From an uncultured Lachnospiraceae bacterium (GTDB lineage Bacteria; Bacillota; Clostridia; Lachnospirales; Lachnospiraceae), in assembly GCA_900320325.1 (NCBI GenBank), contig ONRU01000001.1:1-53825 (forward strand): DNA of 53,825 nt, given 5' to 3'. The translations under genes and the position numbers were made by a program. A model generated the notes under the pieces. That model was not told the DNA's origin. It searched no databases and worked only from the letters and a program-made list of their open reading frames with translations. Numbering within the stretch: position 1 is the stretch's first letter; each line of letters begins with the position of its first letter. Below, in pieces: positions 25,541-33,008 of this stretch.

Positions 25541-26776
25541 ATGACAATGTATCCTCCCTTCCACGAAAAACCAGCCCGGATCACTTCCTTTGAACGTCTG
25601 GACCTGCTCTGGGACCGCTATCCCCGGTATCATGAAAAAACAACTTTCTCCACGTTGGATGCCCTTCTGGAGGAGCATGCTTCTTATCAGACAGACTTTG
25701 AGGATCTGCGGGAGGAATATGTCAATAACGGATATGACCGTTTTCTGGTGCAGCTGTCCTGGTCGGATCTGGCCTACCGGCAGGCGACGAGGGAACTGAT
25801 CGAGGCGGCCGGACCTTTTGCCCCCAATCCCTTCGTGGATGCTTTTATGGCCCAGTTCCGGGATCTGGATACGGACAAAAAGGCCTGTTTCCTGTTTCCG
25901 GAAAGCTTTGTATCACAGTATTTTGTGATCATGGAGGTCTGTAAAAAGGCGGAGATCCTCCGGCCTGTCAAAAGCCTGTTCCCTGATGAAGAAAAGGTCC
26001 ATTATATGGCCGTTTTCGATAAGCAGGATATGGATACAGTCCTTCTGATGTTCCATCTGCTCTACAGCGGCGGATCCGGAGATGTATTCGGCGGGTATTC
26101 CCTGTATGAATATTCTTTTCCCTGGTATCAGACCCATCTGCAGGCGGAAGGAGTCGTACTGCGTTCCCCCTATCTGCCGGATCAGATCGCCAGATACCAG
26201 GGAAATCTCCCTTATTACCACAATCCTGCCAAAACCGTCTATGTGCGGCGCAATATACAGCATATGCTGGACTGCGGGTATTTCAGCTCGGAACTGGAAA
26301 TGTTCCTGTGCCTTACAAGAGATATCATGCCTTTTTTCCACTGGTGGTACACAGATCTGGCCCTGTATGAGGAAAAGGACGGTTTCCGGACCAACTGGCG
26401 GCTGGCGCGGACAAAGATCCGCACGGAACTGACTGCGGAGGGCGTGATCAGACCCAAATGGAAACATGAACTGAGCCTGTTTCACGCTGTTCGGAAAAAA
26501 CATCCGGATACCCTTTACCAGTACAGGCCCGACTGGCTGGGCCGGCAGAGTATTGATCTGTATATACCTTCCATACGGACTGCCATTGAATACCAGGGTA
26601 TTCAGCATTATCATCCCGTTGCCTTTTTCGGCGGGGAAGAAGCCCTGGCCCAGAGACAGGAGCTGGATTCTCTGAAGAAACAGCTCTGCGCGGAGAATGC
26701 GGTAAGACTGATCGAATGGCCTTACAGTATGGAACCCACAGATAAGAACATCCGGCAGATCCTGGATGGAAAGTGA
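25541..26776 (+). CDS. Unknown protein with C-terminal PD-(D/E)XK-like (Vsr/DUF559-type) domain
   Basis: 411 residues. The N-terminal 270 residues are unrecognised, rich in aromatic and acidic residues, without membrane segments. The C-terminal 120 residues read KHELSLFHAVRKKHP, YRPDWLGRQSIDLYIP, IEYQGIQHYHP and then a D-x-x-K segment (LDSLKKQL). This matches the restriction-endonuclease-like fold: a leading Glu, the Asp of SIDLYIP and the Glu-x-x-Gln of IEYQG as metal ligands. Such domains cut DNA in repair, restriction or mobile contexts, but function cannot be assigned. It is separated by terminator and promoter from both neighbours. The start ATG 25541 has only AGGAA upstream. Confidence 0.6.
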   Translation: MTMYPPFHEKPARITSFERLDLLWDRYPRYHEKTTFSTLDALLEEHASYQTDFEDLREEYVNNGYDRFLVQLSWSDLAYRQATRELIEAAGPFAPNPFVDAFMAQFRDLDTDKKACFLFPESFVSQYFVIMEVCKKAEILRPVKSLFPDEEKVHYMAVFDKQDMDTVLLMFHLLYSGGSGDVFGGYSLYEYSFPWYQTHLQAEGVVLRSPYLPDQIARYQGNLPYYHNPAKTVYVRRNIQHMLDCGYFSSELEMFLCLTRDIMPFFHWWYTDLALYEEKDGFRTNWRLARTKIRTELTAEGVIRPKWKHELSLFHAVRKKHPDTLYQYRPDWLGRQSIDLYIPSIRTAIEYQGIQHYHPVAFFGGEEALAQRQELDSLKKQLCAENAVRLIEWPYSMEPTDKNIRQILDGK

Positions 26777-26825
26777 AGGATATGCGGGAGCCCGGGAGAG
26801 CAGGACTTTTGTTATCAGTTAAATC

Positions 26826-26834
26826 TGCTATAAT
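26826..26834 (+). promoter_or_regulatory. Extended -10 promoter of the radical SAM cassette
   Basis: TGC followed by TATAAT (26829-26834), with a weak -35 (TTTTGT, 26807-26812, 16-base spacer). The leader to the first gene is about 130 bases. Confidence 0.6.
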
Positions 26835-26967
26835 GGAGTATGTCTCTGACCGGAAAAAACTGACGATTCCTGGGTCAGATATTACAGACTGACGAAACAG
26901 ATTCCGTTTCTTTCAAAAAGGATTCATTCGGGAAGACGGATCATCATGATAGAGAGGAGGGTGCAGG

Positions 26968-27906
26968 ATGAAAGAACCTGTAATCGCGAACGCGCTGGAT
27001 GAGGCTGCAAAGAGGGAGATCCTGAATAATGTGAGTGATACAATGACCAAAGAGGATCTGTTGGCCAGGTATGTTGACTCCTTTATAAAGCAGAACGGGA
27101 TTGAAAACTATGAAACCAGAGAGATCAGCCTGCGCAAGGCCATTGCTTCTGTGGTGCTGGGAATTGTGCTGTTTCTGGAGATCTGCTGGTTCATGCTCTA
27201 TCATCCGGCTTTTTCCGAGTTGTCAGCAAAGCTGGTCTTACTGGCAGTAATTCTTATAGAAACGGCCATCTGTCTGTTTTTTCTTCAGGGCCAGTCAATG
27301 CGTGCCTATCTGATCCGGGAAGTCATCCGGCGTCCCGATGACAGCATTGACAATATCCTGATCAGCCAGGTCAGCGGGTCCCGAAGCAGATTCGCGAATC
27401 TGGTCCGGGTCCTTCTGCCCCTGTTCCTTGCGCTTGCGGCTTCGGCCATCCTCTTTTTTAAGCCCCATATGATTTTTGAAAAAAATGATATGGGCGGATA
27501 TTCTGTACGATATTATACAGCTTCCCTTATGCCGGAGCAGACAGTTGTGGTTCCGGAAACCCACAATGGACTGCCTGTCAATGAAATCCGGGGAAATGTT
27601 TTTCAGTGGCTCGGTTTTACAGAGATCACCCTTCCTTCCGGGCTGACCCAGATACGGGCTTCCTCGTTTGAGGGTTGTAAGAACCTGCGCAGTATTGATA
27701 TCCCCTATGGGGTTACCAGGATTGCGGCGCACGCTTTCTGTGACTGCGCCTCGCTCCAGTATGTCAATGTACCCGCCACGGTCGAAGAGATACGCAGTTC
27801 CGCCTTCCGCAGGTGCTATCATCTGTTCGAGATCAAAATCCCTGCGAGGACTGTGGTCAATGAAAAAGCTTTCAAGGAAAGCCCTACAAGGATAATCCGG
27901 TACTGA
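26968..27906 (+). CDS. Membrane protein with C-terminal BspA-type leucine-rich repeats
   Basis: 312 residues. The N-terminal 65 residues are helical and charged. Hydrophobic segments follow at about 66-88, 92-112 and 147-165. From about 185 a soluble domain carries BspA-like (LRR_5) repeats of about 23 residues, with the pattern I-x-x-x-A/S-F-x-x-C-x-x-L-x-x-I-x-I-P seen at least three times (SSFEGCKNLRSIDIP, HAFCDCASLQYVNVP, SAFRRCYHLFEIKIP). This suggests a membrane-anchored binding module. It is the first gene of a four-gene unit; the radical SAM gene starts four bases after its stop. GAGAGGAGG precedes the start. It could present or recognise the modified product. Confidence 0.75.
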   Translation: MKEPVIANALDEAAKREILNNVSDTMTKEDLLARYVDSFIKQNGIENYETREISLRKAIASVVLGIVLFLEICWFMLYHPAFSELSAKLVLLAVILIETAICLFFLQGQSMRAYLIREVIRRPDDSIDNILISQVSGSRSRFANLVRVLLPLFLALAASAILFFKPHMIFEKNDMGGYSVRYYTASLMPEQTVVVPETHNGLPVNEIRGNVFQWLGFTEITLPSGLTQIRASSFEGCKNLRSIDIPYGVTRIAAHAFCDCASLQYVNVPATVEEIRSSAFRRCYHLFEIKIPARTVVNEKAFKESPTRIIRY

Positions 27907-27910
27907 GCCT

Positions 27911-29671
27911 ATGAATACTTACATACATCTGCTCTATGTTCCGACCATGGCCTGCAATATGGCCTGCAAATACTGCTATCTGGAAGAGGATACCAAAGAT
28001 CTGGGGACAGAGCACGGCGCGCTGGAAACACTGGCTTACGCCATCGATAAATGCAGGGAGGAAGATATCATACCCTTTAACATATCCCTGCATGGAGGAG
28101 AAGTCACCTGCCTGGACCCGGAGACCTTCCGGGAGCTGGCTGCTTATATTTCCGATTATTATGAGCGGAACCGGGACTTTCTGACAGGCGCCGGCTTCAA
28201 GGTCGGCAGGCCCCATATCAAGACCAACCTGCTGGATCTGGACCGTCATCTGGAAGCAGTCCGCAGGTATGAGATATCGGTCAGCGGCAGTATCGACCTG
28301 CCTCTGGCCCTGCACAGGGCCTGCCGGATCGGAAAAGACGGCAGGGATACCCTGGACCGTATCCTGGCCAATGTGGCCCTCCTGGAGGATATCCCCTGTC
28401 ATAAAAAGGTTTCCGCGACCATTTTCAGGGAACATCTGGAAAGGATCGATGAGGTCATTGCGGATATCTGGTATCTGCATAAAAACACCTGTCTGGACAT
28501 GCTGGATTTCAATTTCATGATCGGATTTGAGAACAGCAGCTCCCTTCTGCACGCGCTGACAGAGGAAGAACAGCTGGCCTTTTTCCGTGGGATCCGTGAC
28601 GCCTTCATGGGAACGGAACTGGAACCGGGGCTGAAAGGCGCCTGGTTCCGGGAATTCGGGCCGGATTACTGCACCAACTGTGTCAACTGCGGAGAGAAAT
28701 TCTTTCTTCTGGAGAAGAACGGGGACATCTATTCCTGTGTGCGCGGACAAAAGCAGGAAGATTTTTATTACGGCAATATATATAAAGAGAGCATGCGCGG
28801 CATCATGGAGACGGCGGCGCGCAAGATCCGGGAACTGCATCAGGCCTGCGGCTTTGACCCGGCCTGCGGGACCTGCGGCTACCTCTATCTGTGCAGGACC
28901 GGCTGTCCTTTTGTGAAAAAACGGCAGAAGCGGGCCAGGAGCTATACCTGCCTGCTGCAGCAGGAACTGTACCGGCTGTGGGGCATGGCGCCGGAAGAGT
29001 ATCCCCGGCCCACCGCCCTGGATTACGTCTGCAGCATGCACCCGGACCGGATCCTGGATTACGCGCTGGCAAAACTGCCCTCCGTCATTCCGGATCTGCG
29101 GACGCTGATCCGGGAGGATCCGGGGCTTACGTATCTTTACAGGCCGGACCTGTTCATGCTGGAGATCGACGGCAATATCTTTCCCCTCGAATCCCAGATC
29201 ATAAAACAGGCACGACCTTTTGCCTTTATCAGCCCCGAGAGCAGTGTCATTTTGTATGTCCGGGAAGGGATTTTTGAAGCCTTCAGTTCCTATCCGGAAA
29301 ACAATGCCCTTTATATACAGCTGCTGACCGGTGATATGATCGTCTATGGTGACGAAGGACGTACCAAGCAGCGCCATATCGCCAATGAAATGATCTATAA
29401 GCAGGTGGCGGAAACGGACCGGTCTGACCGGCCGGGCTGGCTGCGGGTGGATCTGACCGGCTTTCTGCGCCGTTACGGCAGATACCTGTCCCGGGAGCGG
29501 GAGAACAATATCCTGTTCACCACCACGGCCCTGCGGGATTACCATTACAGCAAACAGAAGAACAACGCGTTTTATCATATTCAGGCAATAGATCTTCCCT
29601 TTCAGAACCTGGATTTCTATTACCTGACAATGGAGGAGGAGACTCATGATTTATCCCGGTACTTACAATGA
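27911..29671 (+). CDS. Radical SAM/SPASM peptide- or protein-modifying enzyme
   Basis: 586 residues. The SAM-cluster motif CxxxCxYC is Cys15-Cys19-Cys22 (ACNMACKYCY), with the Gly-rich SAM strand ISLHGGEVT near 58. The SPASM region matches its pattern exactly: Cys260-x10-Gly271-x4-Cys276, then Cys319-x2-Cys322-x5-Cys328-x3-Cys332 and Cys347, so two auxiliary 4Fe-4S clusters are expected. SPASM enzymes modify ribosomal peptides or proteins (thioether, C-C or epimer links, formylglycine, decarboxylation). After about 360 comes a 220-residue C-terminal extension, unrecognised and beta-rich, perhaps for substrate recognition. The last 26 bases overlap the next gene, so the two products are translationally coupled. 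The reaction is unknown. Confidence 0.85.
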   Translation: MNTYIHLLYVPTMACNMACKYCYLEEDTKDLGTEHGALETLAYAIDKCREEDIIPFNISLHGGEVTCLDPETFRELAAYISDYYERNRDFLTGAGFKVGRPHIKTNLLDLDRHLEAVRRYEISVSGSIDLPLALHRACRIGKDGRDTLDRILANVALLEDIPCHKKVSATIFREHLERIDEVIADIWYLHKNTCLDMLDFNFMIGFENSSSLLHALTEEEQLAFFRGIRDAFMGTELEPGLKGAWFREFGPDYCTNCVNCGEKFFLLEKNGDIYSCVRGQKQEDFYYGNIYKESMRGIMETAARKIRELHQACGFDPACGTCGYLYLCRTGCPFVKKRQKRARSYTCLLQQELYRLWGMAPEEYPRPTALDYVCSMHPDRILDYALAKLPSVIPDLRTLIREDPGLTYLYRPDLFMLEIDGNIFPLESQIIKQARPFAFISPESSVILYVREGIFEAFSSYPENNALYIQLLTGDMIVYGDEGRTKQRHIANEMIYKQVAETDRSDRPGWLRVDLTGFLRRYGRYLSRERENNILFTTTALRDYHYSKQKNNAFYHIQAIDLPFQNLDFYYLTMEEETHDLSRYLQ

Positions 29672-30017
29672 AATGGCCAAATGGCTAAGTCTCCGGAAAC
29701 TGACCCGGCATTTTGATCTGACGGAAGCCCAGACGGAACAGATGTACCAGGAACTGCTGGGCGGGAAGCTGAAGAAGATCACCGGATCGCCCGATGGCCT
29801 TGTCACGATGGAATATGTAGACGATTCAAAAACGTCCATGCAGGCAGTTTCCGATCTTAACCCTGAGGATATTGACTATATAAGCGTACAAGGGGGCGGG
29901 TTCATCATTGCCCATACAGCGGCCTATCTGGCCAGACAGGCTGCCAGGTCTTCTTCCAGCGGCGGGTCCGGTTCCAATAATAATAACAATAATAACAACA
30001 ATAACAATAACAACTGA
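29646..30017 (+). CDS. Small Cys-free protein with 13-Asn tail; candidate radical SAM substrate
   Basis: 123 residues, not recognised. A helical N-terminal part (FDLTEAQTEQMYQELLGGKL) could act as a leader or recognition domain. A middle segment has YISVQGGGFIIAHTAAYLARQ, then SSSSGGSGS and 13 consecutive Asn residues at the C-terminus. There is no cysteine, so thioether (sactipeptide) chemistry is excluded if this is the substrate. The gene begins inside the radical SAM gene with GGAGGAGG eight bases upstream, a typical precursor-maturase arrangement. It lacks a signal peptide. Substrate status is inference from adjacency and the low-complexity tail. Confidence 0.7.
   Translation: MIYPGTYNEMAKWLSLRKLTRHFDLTEAQTEQMYQELLGGKLKKITGSPDGLVTMEYVDDSKTSMQAVSDLNPEDIDYISVQGGGFIIAHTAAYLARQAARSSSSGGSGSNNNNNNNNNNNNN
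29976..30014 (+). repeat. AAY trinucleotide tract (13 Asn codons)
   Basis: Thirteen consecutive AAT/AAC codons end at the TGA. The mixed codons (seven AAT and six AAC, irregular order) show that the run has been held by selection on protein or has aged since expansion. In-frame length change by slippage is possible. Confidence 0.95.
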
Positions 30018-30034
30018 TACAGGAGGCGGGCACG

Positions 30035-31078
30035 ATGATCAGTGATAAGGTCCAGGAGCAGCGGCTGCGGCAGAAAAATACCGTGATCGTAACCGACTAT
30101 TATGACAATGGCGCTGCCAGGACCAGGAGCAGCGACCACACGAAAGCGGATGATGTACGGTCGGGGGTGATCCTTGCAAAAAAGTATTTCCTGCGGGGGA
30201 AAATGGTCCATCAGGAGACAGAGTTCAATCCAGGCATGCTGTATTCCTTTGTTTTTCCGAAATTGGCCAACGGACAGATTCGGTGCCCCAACTGCGGCGG
30301 GACAGGAGAGAACGCGCTTTTTGAAGAGGGCTGTCCTTACTGCGGGGCCTATTACAATATGGAGTATCAGTCGGAACTGCTGGGTTCCAGAGACCACAGT
30401 GATTATGTGATCGAAGAACGAAAGGTCATTCTTATTCCCCTGCTGTTGATCATGACAGTCTTTATTGCCCTGGGGATCGGGGTTTCCCTGCTGACAGGGC
30501 GGACCGCGACAGTCTTTGATTACGGCAAAGGCGCGCTGATCGGGGGAATCATCGGCGGGCTGGTATTTTTATGCTACGCAGTTCACAAATACAGGGCTGC
30601 CCTGACGCAGCAGGAAATTACTAAGAAGAGGGAGCAGGATGTCATCCTGACACGTTTCCGCAGGGACCTGACCGCCAGCGGGCTGACCATGGGGGAGTTC
30701 GCCAACTGCCTGAACCTGGGCCTGCGGGATTATTATTTCGGCTCGGACTCGGAGCAGACACGCGATGTCGTTGATTTTGATGTCCTGGAATACCGGGACC
30801 AGCAGGTGTCCTCCGGGGAGGGTGAGACCTATGTGACCGCGGGCGTCCGGCTGCGGCTGGTCAGCGCGGAAGGAGAACAGATCCGGTCGGAGATCCGTCA
30901 GAAACGGATCCGCATGAAAAAAGGCCATAGCGCGGGCCTGCATATGAGACCGGGCCTGAATATCAGCACCTGTCCTTATTGCGGGGCCAGTGTCGATCTG
31001 ACATCCAGACGATGTACCTACTGCGGGACGGCATTTCTGTTTGAAAGACCGCTGAACATGGAGCAGGTCTATGAGTGA
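30035..31078 (+). CDS. Membrane protein with two zinc ribbons (Tim44-like middle domain)
   Basis: 347 residues. A first zinc ribbon CPNCGG...CPYCG lies near 88-109. Two transmembrane helices follow at about 130-150 and 168-186. A soluble region from about 225 (LGLRDYYFGSDSEQTRDVVDFDVLEY, VTAGVRLRLVSAEGEQ) looks like a Tim44-like ligand-binding fold. A second zinc ribbon CPYCGA...CTYCG lies near 307-326. Both ribbons are rubredoxin-like knuckles, often found in regulatory or sorting proteins. It lies 17 bases after the poly-Asn gene with GGAGG upstream, so it is part of the same unit, which ends at the terminator at 31143. A sensing, export or anchoring role is possible but unproved. Confidence 0.65.
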   Translation: MISDKVQEQRLRQKNTVIVTDYYDNGAARTRSSDHTKADDVRSGVILAKKYFLRGKMVHQETEFNPGMLYSFVFPKLANGQIRCPNCGGTGENALFEEGCPYCGAYYNMEYQSELLGSRDHSDYVIEERKVILIPLLLIMTVFIALGIGVSLLTGRTATVFDYGKGALIGGIIGGLVFLCYAVHKYRAALTQQEITKKREQDVILTRFRRDLTASGLTMGEFANCLNLGLRDYYFGSDSEQTRDVVDFDVLEYRDQQVSSGEGETYVTAGVRLRLVSAEGEQIRSEIRQKRIRMKKGHSAGLHMRPGLNISTCPYCGASVDLTSRRCTYCGTAFLFERPLNMEQVYE

Positions 31079-31142
31079 TCCAGTGATCCGCACGCGGAAA
31101 TAAGAAGGAAATCATACAAAAGGAAAGTAAGGCAATACAAAA

Positions 31143-31178
31143 AACAGGAGCCGGGCGTATTATCGCCTGGCTCCTGTT
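31143..31178. terminator. Bidirectional terminator between the radical SAM unit and lexA
   Basis: A stem of about 14 bp (31143-31157 against 31164-31177, one G-T pair) with a TATTAT loop. Flanking A and T residues give a short U-run on both transcripts. Confidence 0.85.
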
Positions 31179-31259
31179 TACTGTTGTTATAAAACGAAAA
31201 AGGTATTTCCGTGATCCGATGCGGAACGCTGTGCCGCGCCGCGCTTCCTGCGGGGCGGG

Positions 31260-31877
31260 TCAGTTCATGGTGCGGAAGACGCCGAACACTTTGCCCAGGA
31301 TCGTACAGTCACTGACAATGATCGGGTCCATGGTGTCATTTTCGGGCTGCAGACGGATATGATCCTTCTCCTTGTAAAAACGTTTGACTGTAGCGGAATC
31401 ATCCACCAGAGCGACAATGATCTCGCCGTTCTCAGCGCTGCTGCAGGAGTGGACAAAGATCAGGTCGCCGTCAAATATACCGACATTGATCATGGAATCG
31501 CCATGTACACGAAGGGCATAGGATTCACCGGACGGTACCAGTTCCGCCGGCACCGGGAAATAGTTCTCTATATTCTGGGCGGCCAGGATGGGTTCGCCGG
31601 CAGCGACACGGCCAATGACAGGGAGGGAGGTCATTTCCGTACGGATCATCTGAAAGCTGTCATCACAGATCTCAATGGCGCGGGGCTTGGTGGGATCTCT
31701 GCGAATGAAACCGTTCTTTTCCAGTGTCTCCAGATGGGAATGGACGGAAGAAGTAGACTTGAGGCTGACGGCCTCACAGATCTCGCGGACTGACGGCGGG
31801 TAGCCTCTGTCCAGTATTTCTTTTTTAATATAGTCCAGTATCTGCTGCTGCTTTTTGCTGATTCTGCCAGTTGCCAT
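31260..31877 (-). CDS. lexA: SOS repressor LexA
   Basis: 205 residues, full length. An N-terminal winged helix-turn-helix (PPSVREICEAVSLKSTSSVHSHL, residues 27-49) precedes the S24 autopeptidase domain. The cleavage site is Ala93-Gly94 in GRVAAGEP; the catalytic dyad is Ser128 (HGDSM) and Lys165 (ATVKRFYK). RecA filaments trigger self-cleavage and derepression. The start has GAGGTAA about eight bases upstream. It faces a yneA-type gene across a shared operator region, as in Bacillus. Confidence 0.97.
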   Translation of the reverse strand: MATGRISKKQQQILDYIKKEILDRGYPPSVREICEAVSLKSTSSVHSHLETLEKNGFIRRDPTKPRAIEICDDSFQMIRTEMTSLPVIGRVAAGEPILAAQNIENYFPVPAELVPSGESYALRVHGDSMINVGIFDGDLIFVHSCSSAENGEIIVALVDDSATVKRFYKEKDHIRLQPENDTMDPIIVSDCTILGKVFGVFRTMN

Positions 31878-31933
31878 ATATTTACCTCCGTTTCGTTCCG
31901 GATTACCGTTCTGGTTTTCCTTTATTGCTTCCT

Positions 31934-31961
31934 ATTATAGCAGAATCAGGGAAAAAAGCAA
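31934..31961 (-). promoter_or_regulatory. Promoter of lexA
   Basis: On the minus strand TTGCTT (complement of 31956-31961), a 16-base spacer and TATAAT (complement of 31934-31939) preceded by TGC, an extended -10. A LexA-box-like site overlaps the -35. Confidence 0.75.
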
Positions 31962-32069
31962 ACGTGTATTCCAAAGATTTGTTCGAAAAAAATTGACACA
32001 GGAATAGATGTTCGGTATAATAAAGAAAACAAACGAGTGTTCCAAACAATTGTTGCGAACGCGTTTACG
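31959..32069. promoter_or_regulatory. Cluster of LexA-box-like operators
   Basis: Compared with the Firmicutes box CGAACRNRYGTTYG, candidates are CAAACGTGTATTCC (31959-31972), CAAAGATTTGTTCG (31972-31985), GGAATAGATGTTCG (32001-32014, inside the spacer of the divergent promoter), CAAACGAGTGTTCC (32030-32043), CAAACAATTGTTGC (32043-32056) and CGAACGCGTTTACG (32056-32069). The sites at 32001, 32030 and 32043 match best. Each deviates at one or more positions. Confidence 0.75.
31993..32021 (+). promoter_or_regulatory. Perfect consensus promoter of the yneA-like gene
   Basis: TTGACA (31993-31998), a 17-base spacer and TATAAT (32016-32021). Both hexamers are the consensus. A LexA box occupies most of the spacer, so the promoter should be tightly shut until DNA damage. 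Confidence 0.9.
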
Positions 32070-32155
32070 AACAGAATTGCCGGACGCGGGGACCGGAATC
32101 CATCCCGGAACAGTTTCCCGTGTTCAAATCTTACGAATCAAAGAAGGTGATCATC

Positions 32156-32803
32156 ATGACAGCACAGAAAAGTATTCGGCTGATTACTCTGGCAGATCAG
32201 TCCCCGGCCGCCGGTTTCGGCGCTGCCCACAGAAGAGACGCAGGCAGGGAAATCAGGCCCGTCCGGAGAAATGCCGGAATTTCGGGAGTTTCCGTGACCC
32301 GGCAATCCGCTGTAAAGAAGACAGCTGCTGCCGGGAAGCGCGCGGCCATGAAACCGGCAGTCAGAAAGACTGCTGCCATGAACCGCGGGAAGGCCGGCAG
32401 GACCGCTGCGGCCGGAACCGCGCGTACGGCCCGAAAGGCCGGCAGGAGCAGGGCCATTGCCGGAGCGCGCAGAAGCCTGATCGGATTCAAAAGACGCATG
32501 AGGACAGCGGTCGTTGTTCTTGCTGTTATGCTGTGCGCCATCATGCTGGTCGGTCTTAAGGCACCCGCGAAAGAGGAAGGAACCAAATATTATAAGTACT
32601 ATACCAGTGTTACGGTCGGATATCATGAAGACATCCTTGATATCATGGATCAGTACAGGGATGATATCCATTACGAAACGGCAGATGACTATATGATGGA
32701 GGTCAGCCGGATCAACAACCTGGAATACAGGACCGGTGACCTGCTGGAGGTCCATGCCGGTGACCAGCTGATCGTCCCTTATTATTCTACGGAATTCAGG
32801 TAA
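32156..32803 (+). CDS. YneA-like SOS protein with histone-H1-like N-terminal tail
   Basis: 215 residues. Residues 25-115 are very rich in Arg, Lys, Ala and Gly (KKTAAAGKRAAMK, TARTARKAGRSRA), much like H1/AT-hook DNA-binding tails. One transmembrane helix lies at about 117-135. The C-terminal 75 residues look LysM-like (TVGYHEDILDIMDQY, ISRINNLEYRTGDLL-type segment, GDQLIVPY) and would be outside the cell. Bacillus YneA, also divergent from lexA, is a short TM-LysM protein that delays division during SOS; the arrangement supports the same role. The long basic tail is not in YneA. ATG 32156 has GAAGGTGAT upstream; a GTG at 32120 lacks a site. Confidence 0.75.
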   Translation: MTAQKSIRLITLADQSPAAGFGAAHRRDAGREIRPVRRNAGISGVSVTRQSAVKKTAAAGKRAAMKPAVRKTAAMNRGKAGRTAAAGTARTARKAGRSRAIAGARRSLIGFKRRMRTAVVVLAVMLCAIMLVGLKAPAKEEGTKYYKYYTSVTVGYHEDILDIMDQYRDDIHYETADDYMMEVSRINNLEYRTGDLLEVHAGDQLIVPYYSTEFR

Positions 32804-32930
32804 GGCCGGGCGGATCGTCCTGCAGGGTTCAGAATATCCTGTGGTGTGACCGGCCAATACCGCTGAAAAAGACGGACCGGCAGTTCAGCATAAGATCCAT
32901 TCACTGATTCTGCCTGAAAATACGATTTCA

Positions 32931-32984
32931 TAAAAATACAGTCCGGATCTCCTGAGCGGAGACGCAGGACTGTATTTTTATTTT
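32931..32984. terminator. Large bidirectional terminator
   Basis: An outer perfect stem of 14 bp (TAAAAATACAGTCC against GGACTGTATTTTTA) encloses an inner TCTCC/GGAGA hairpin. A-rich and T-rich ends serve the plus-strand yneA-like gene and the minus-strand surface protein gene. Confidence 0.9.
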
Positions 32985-33008
32985 ATGTGCTATGCGACAG
33001 CAGATCCT

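Noticed and set aside
32008..32559. A 183-codon frame overlapping the yneA-like gene
   Set aside because: It lies in another frame, has no ribosome site and its composition is simply the frameshifted reading of the basic tail; the other frame has the TM helix and LysM-like end.
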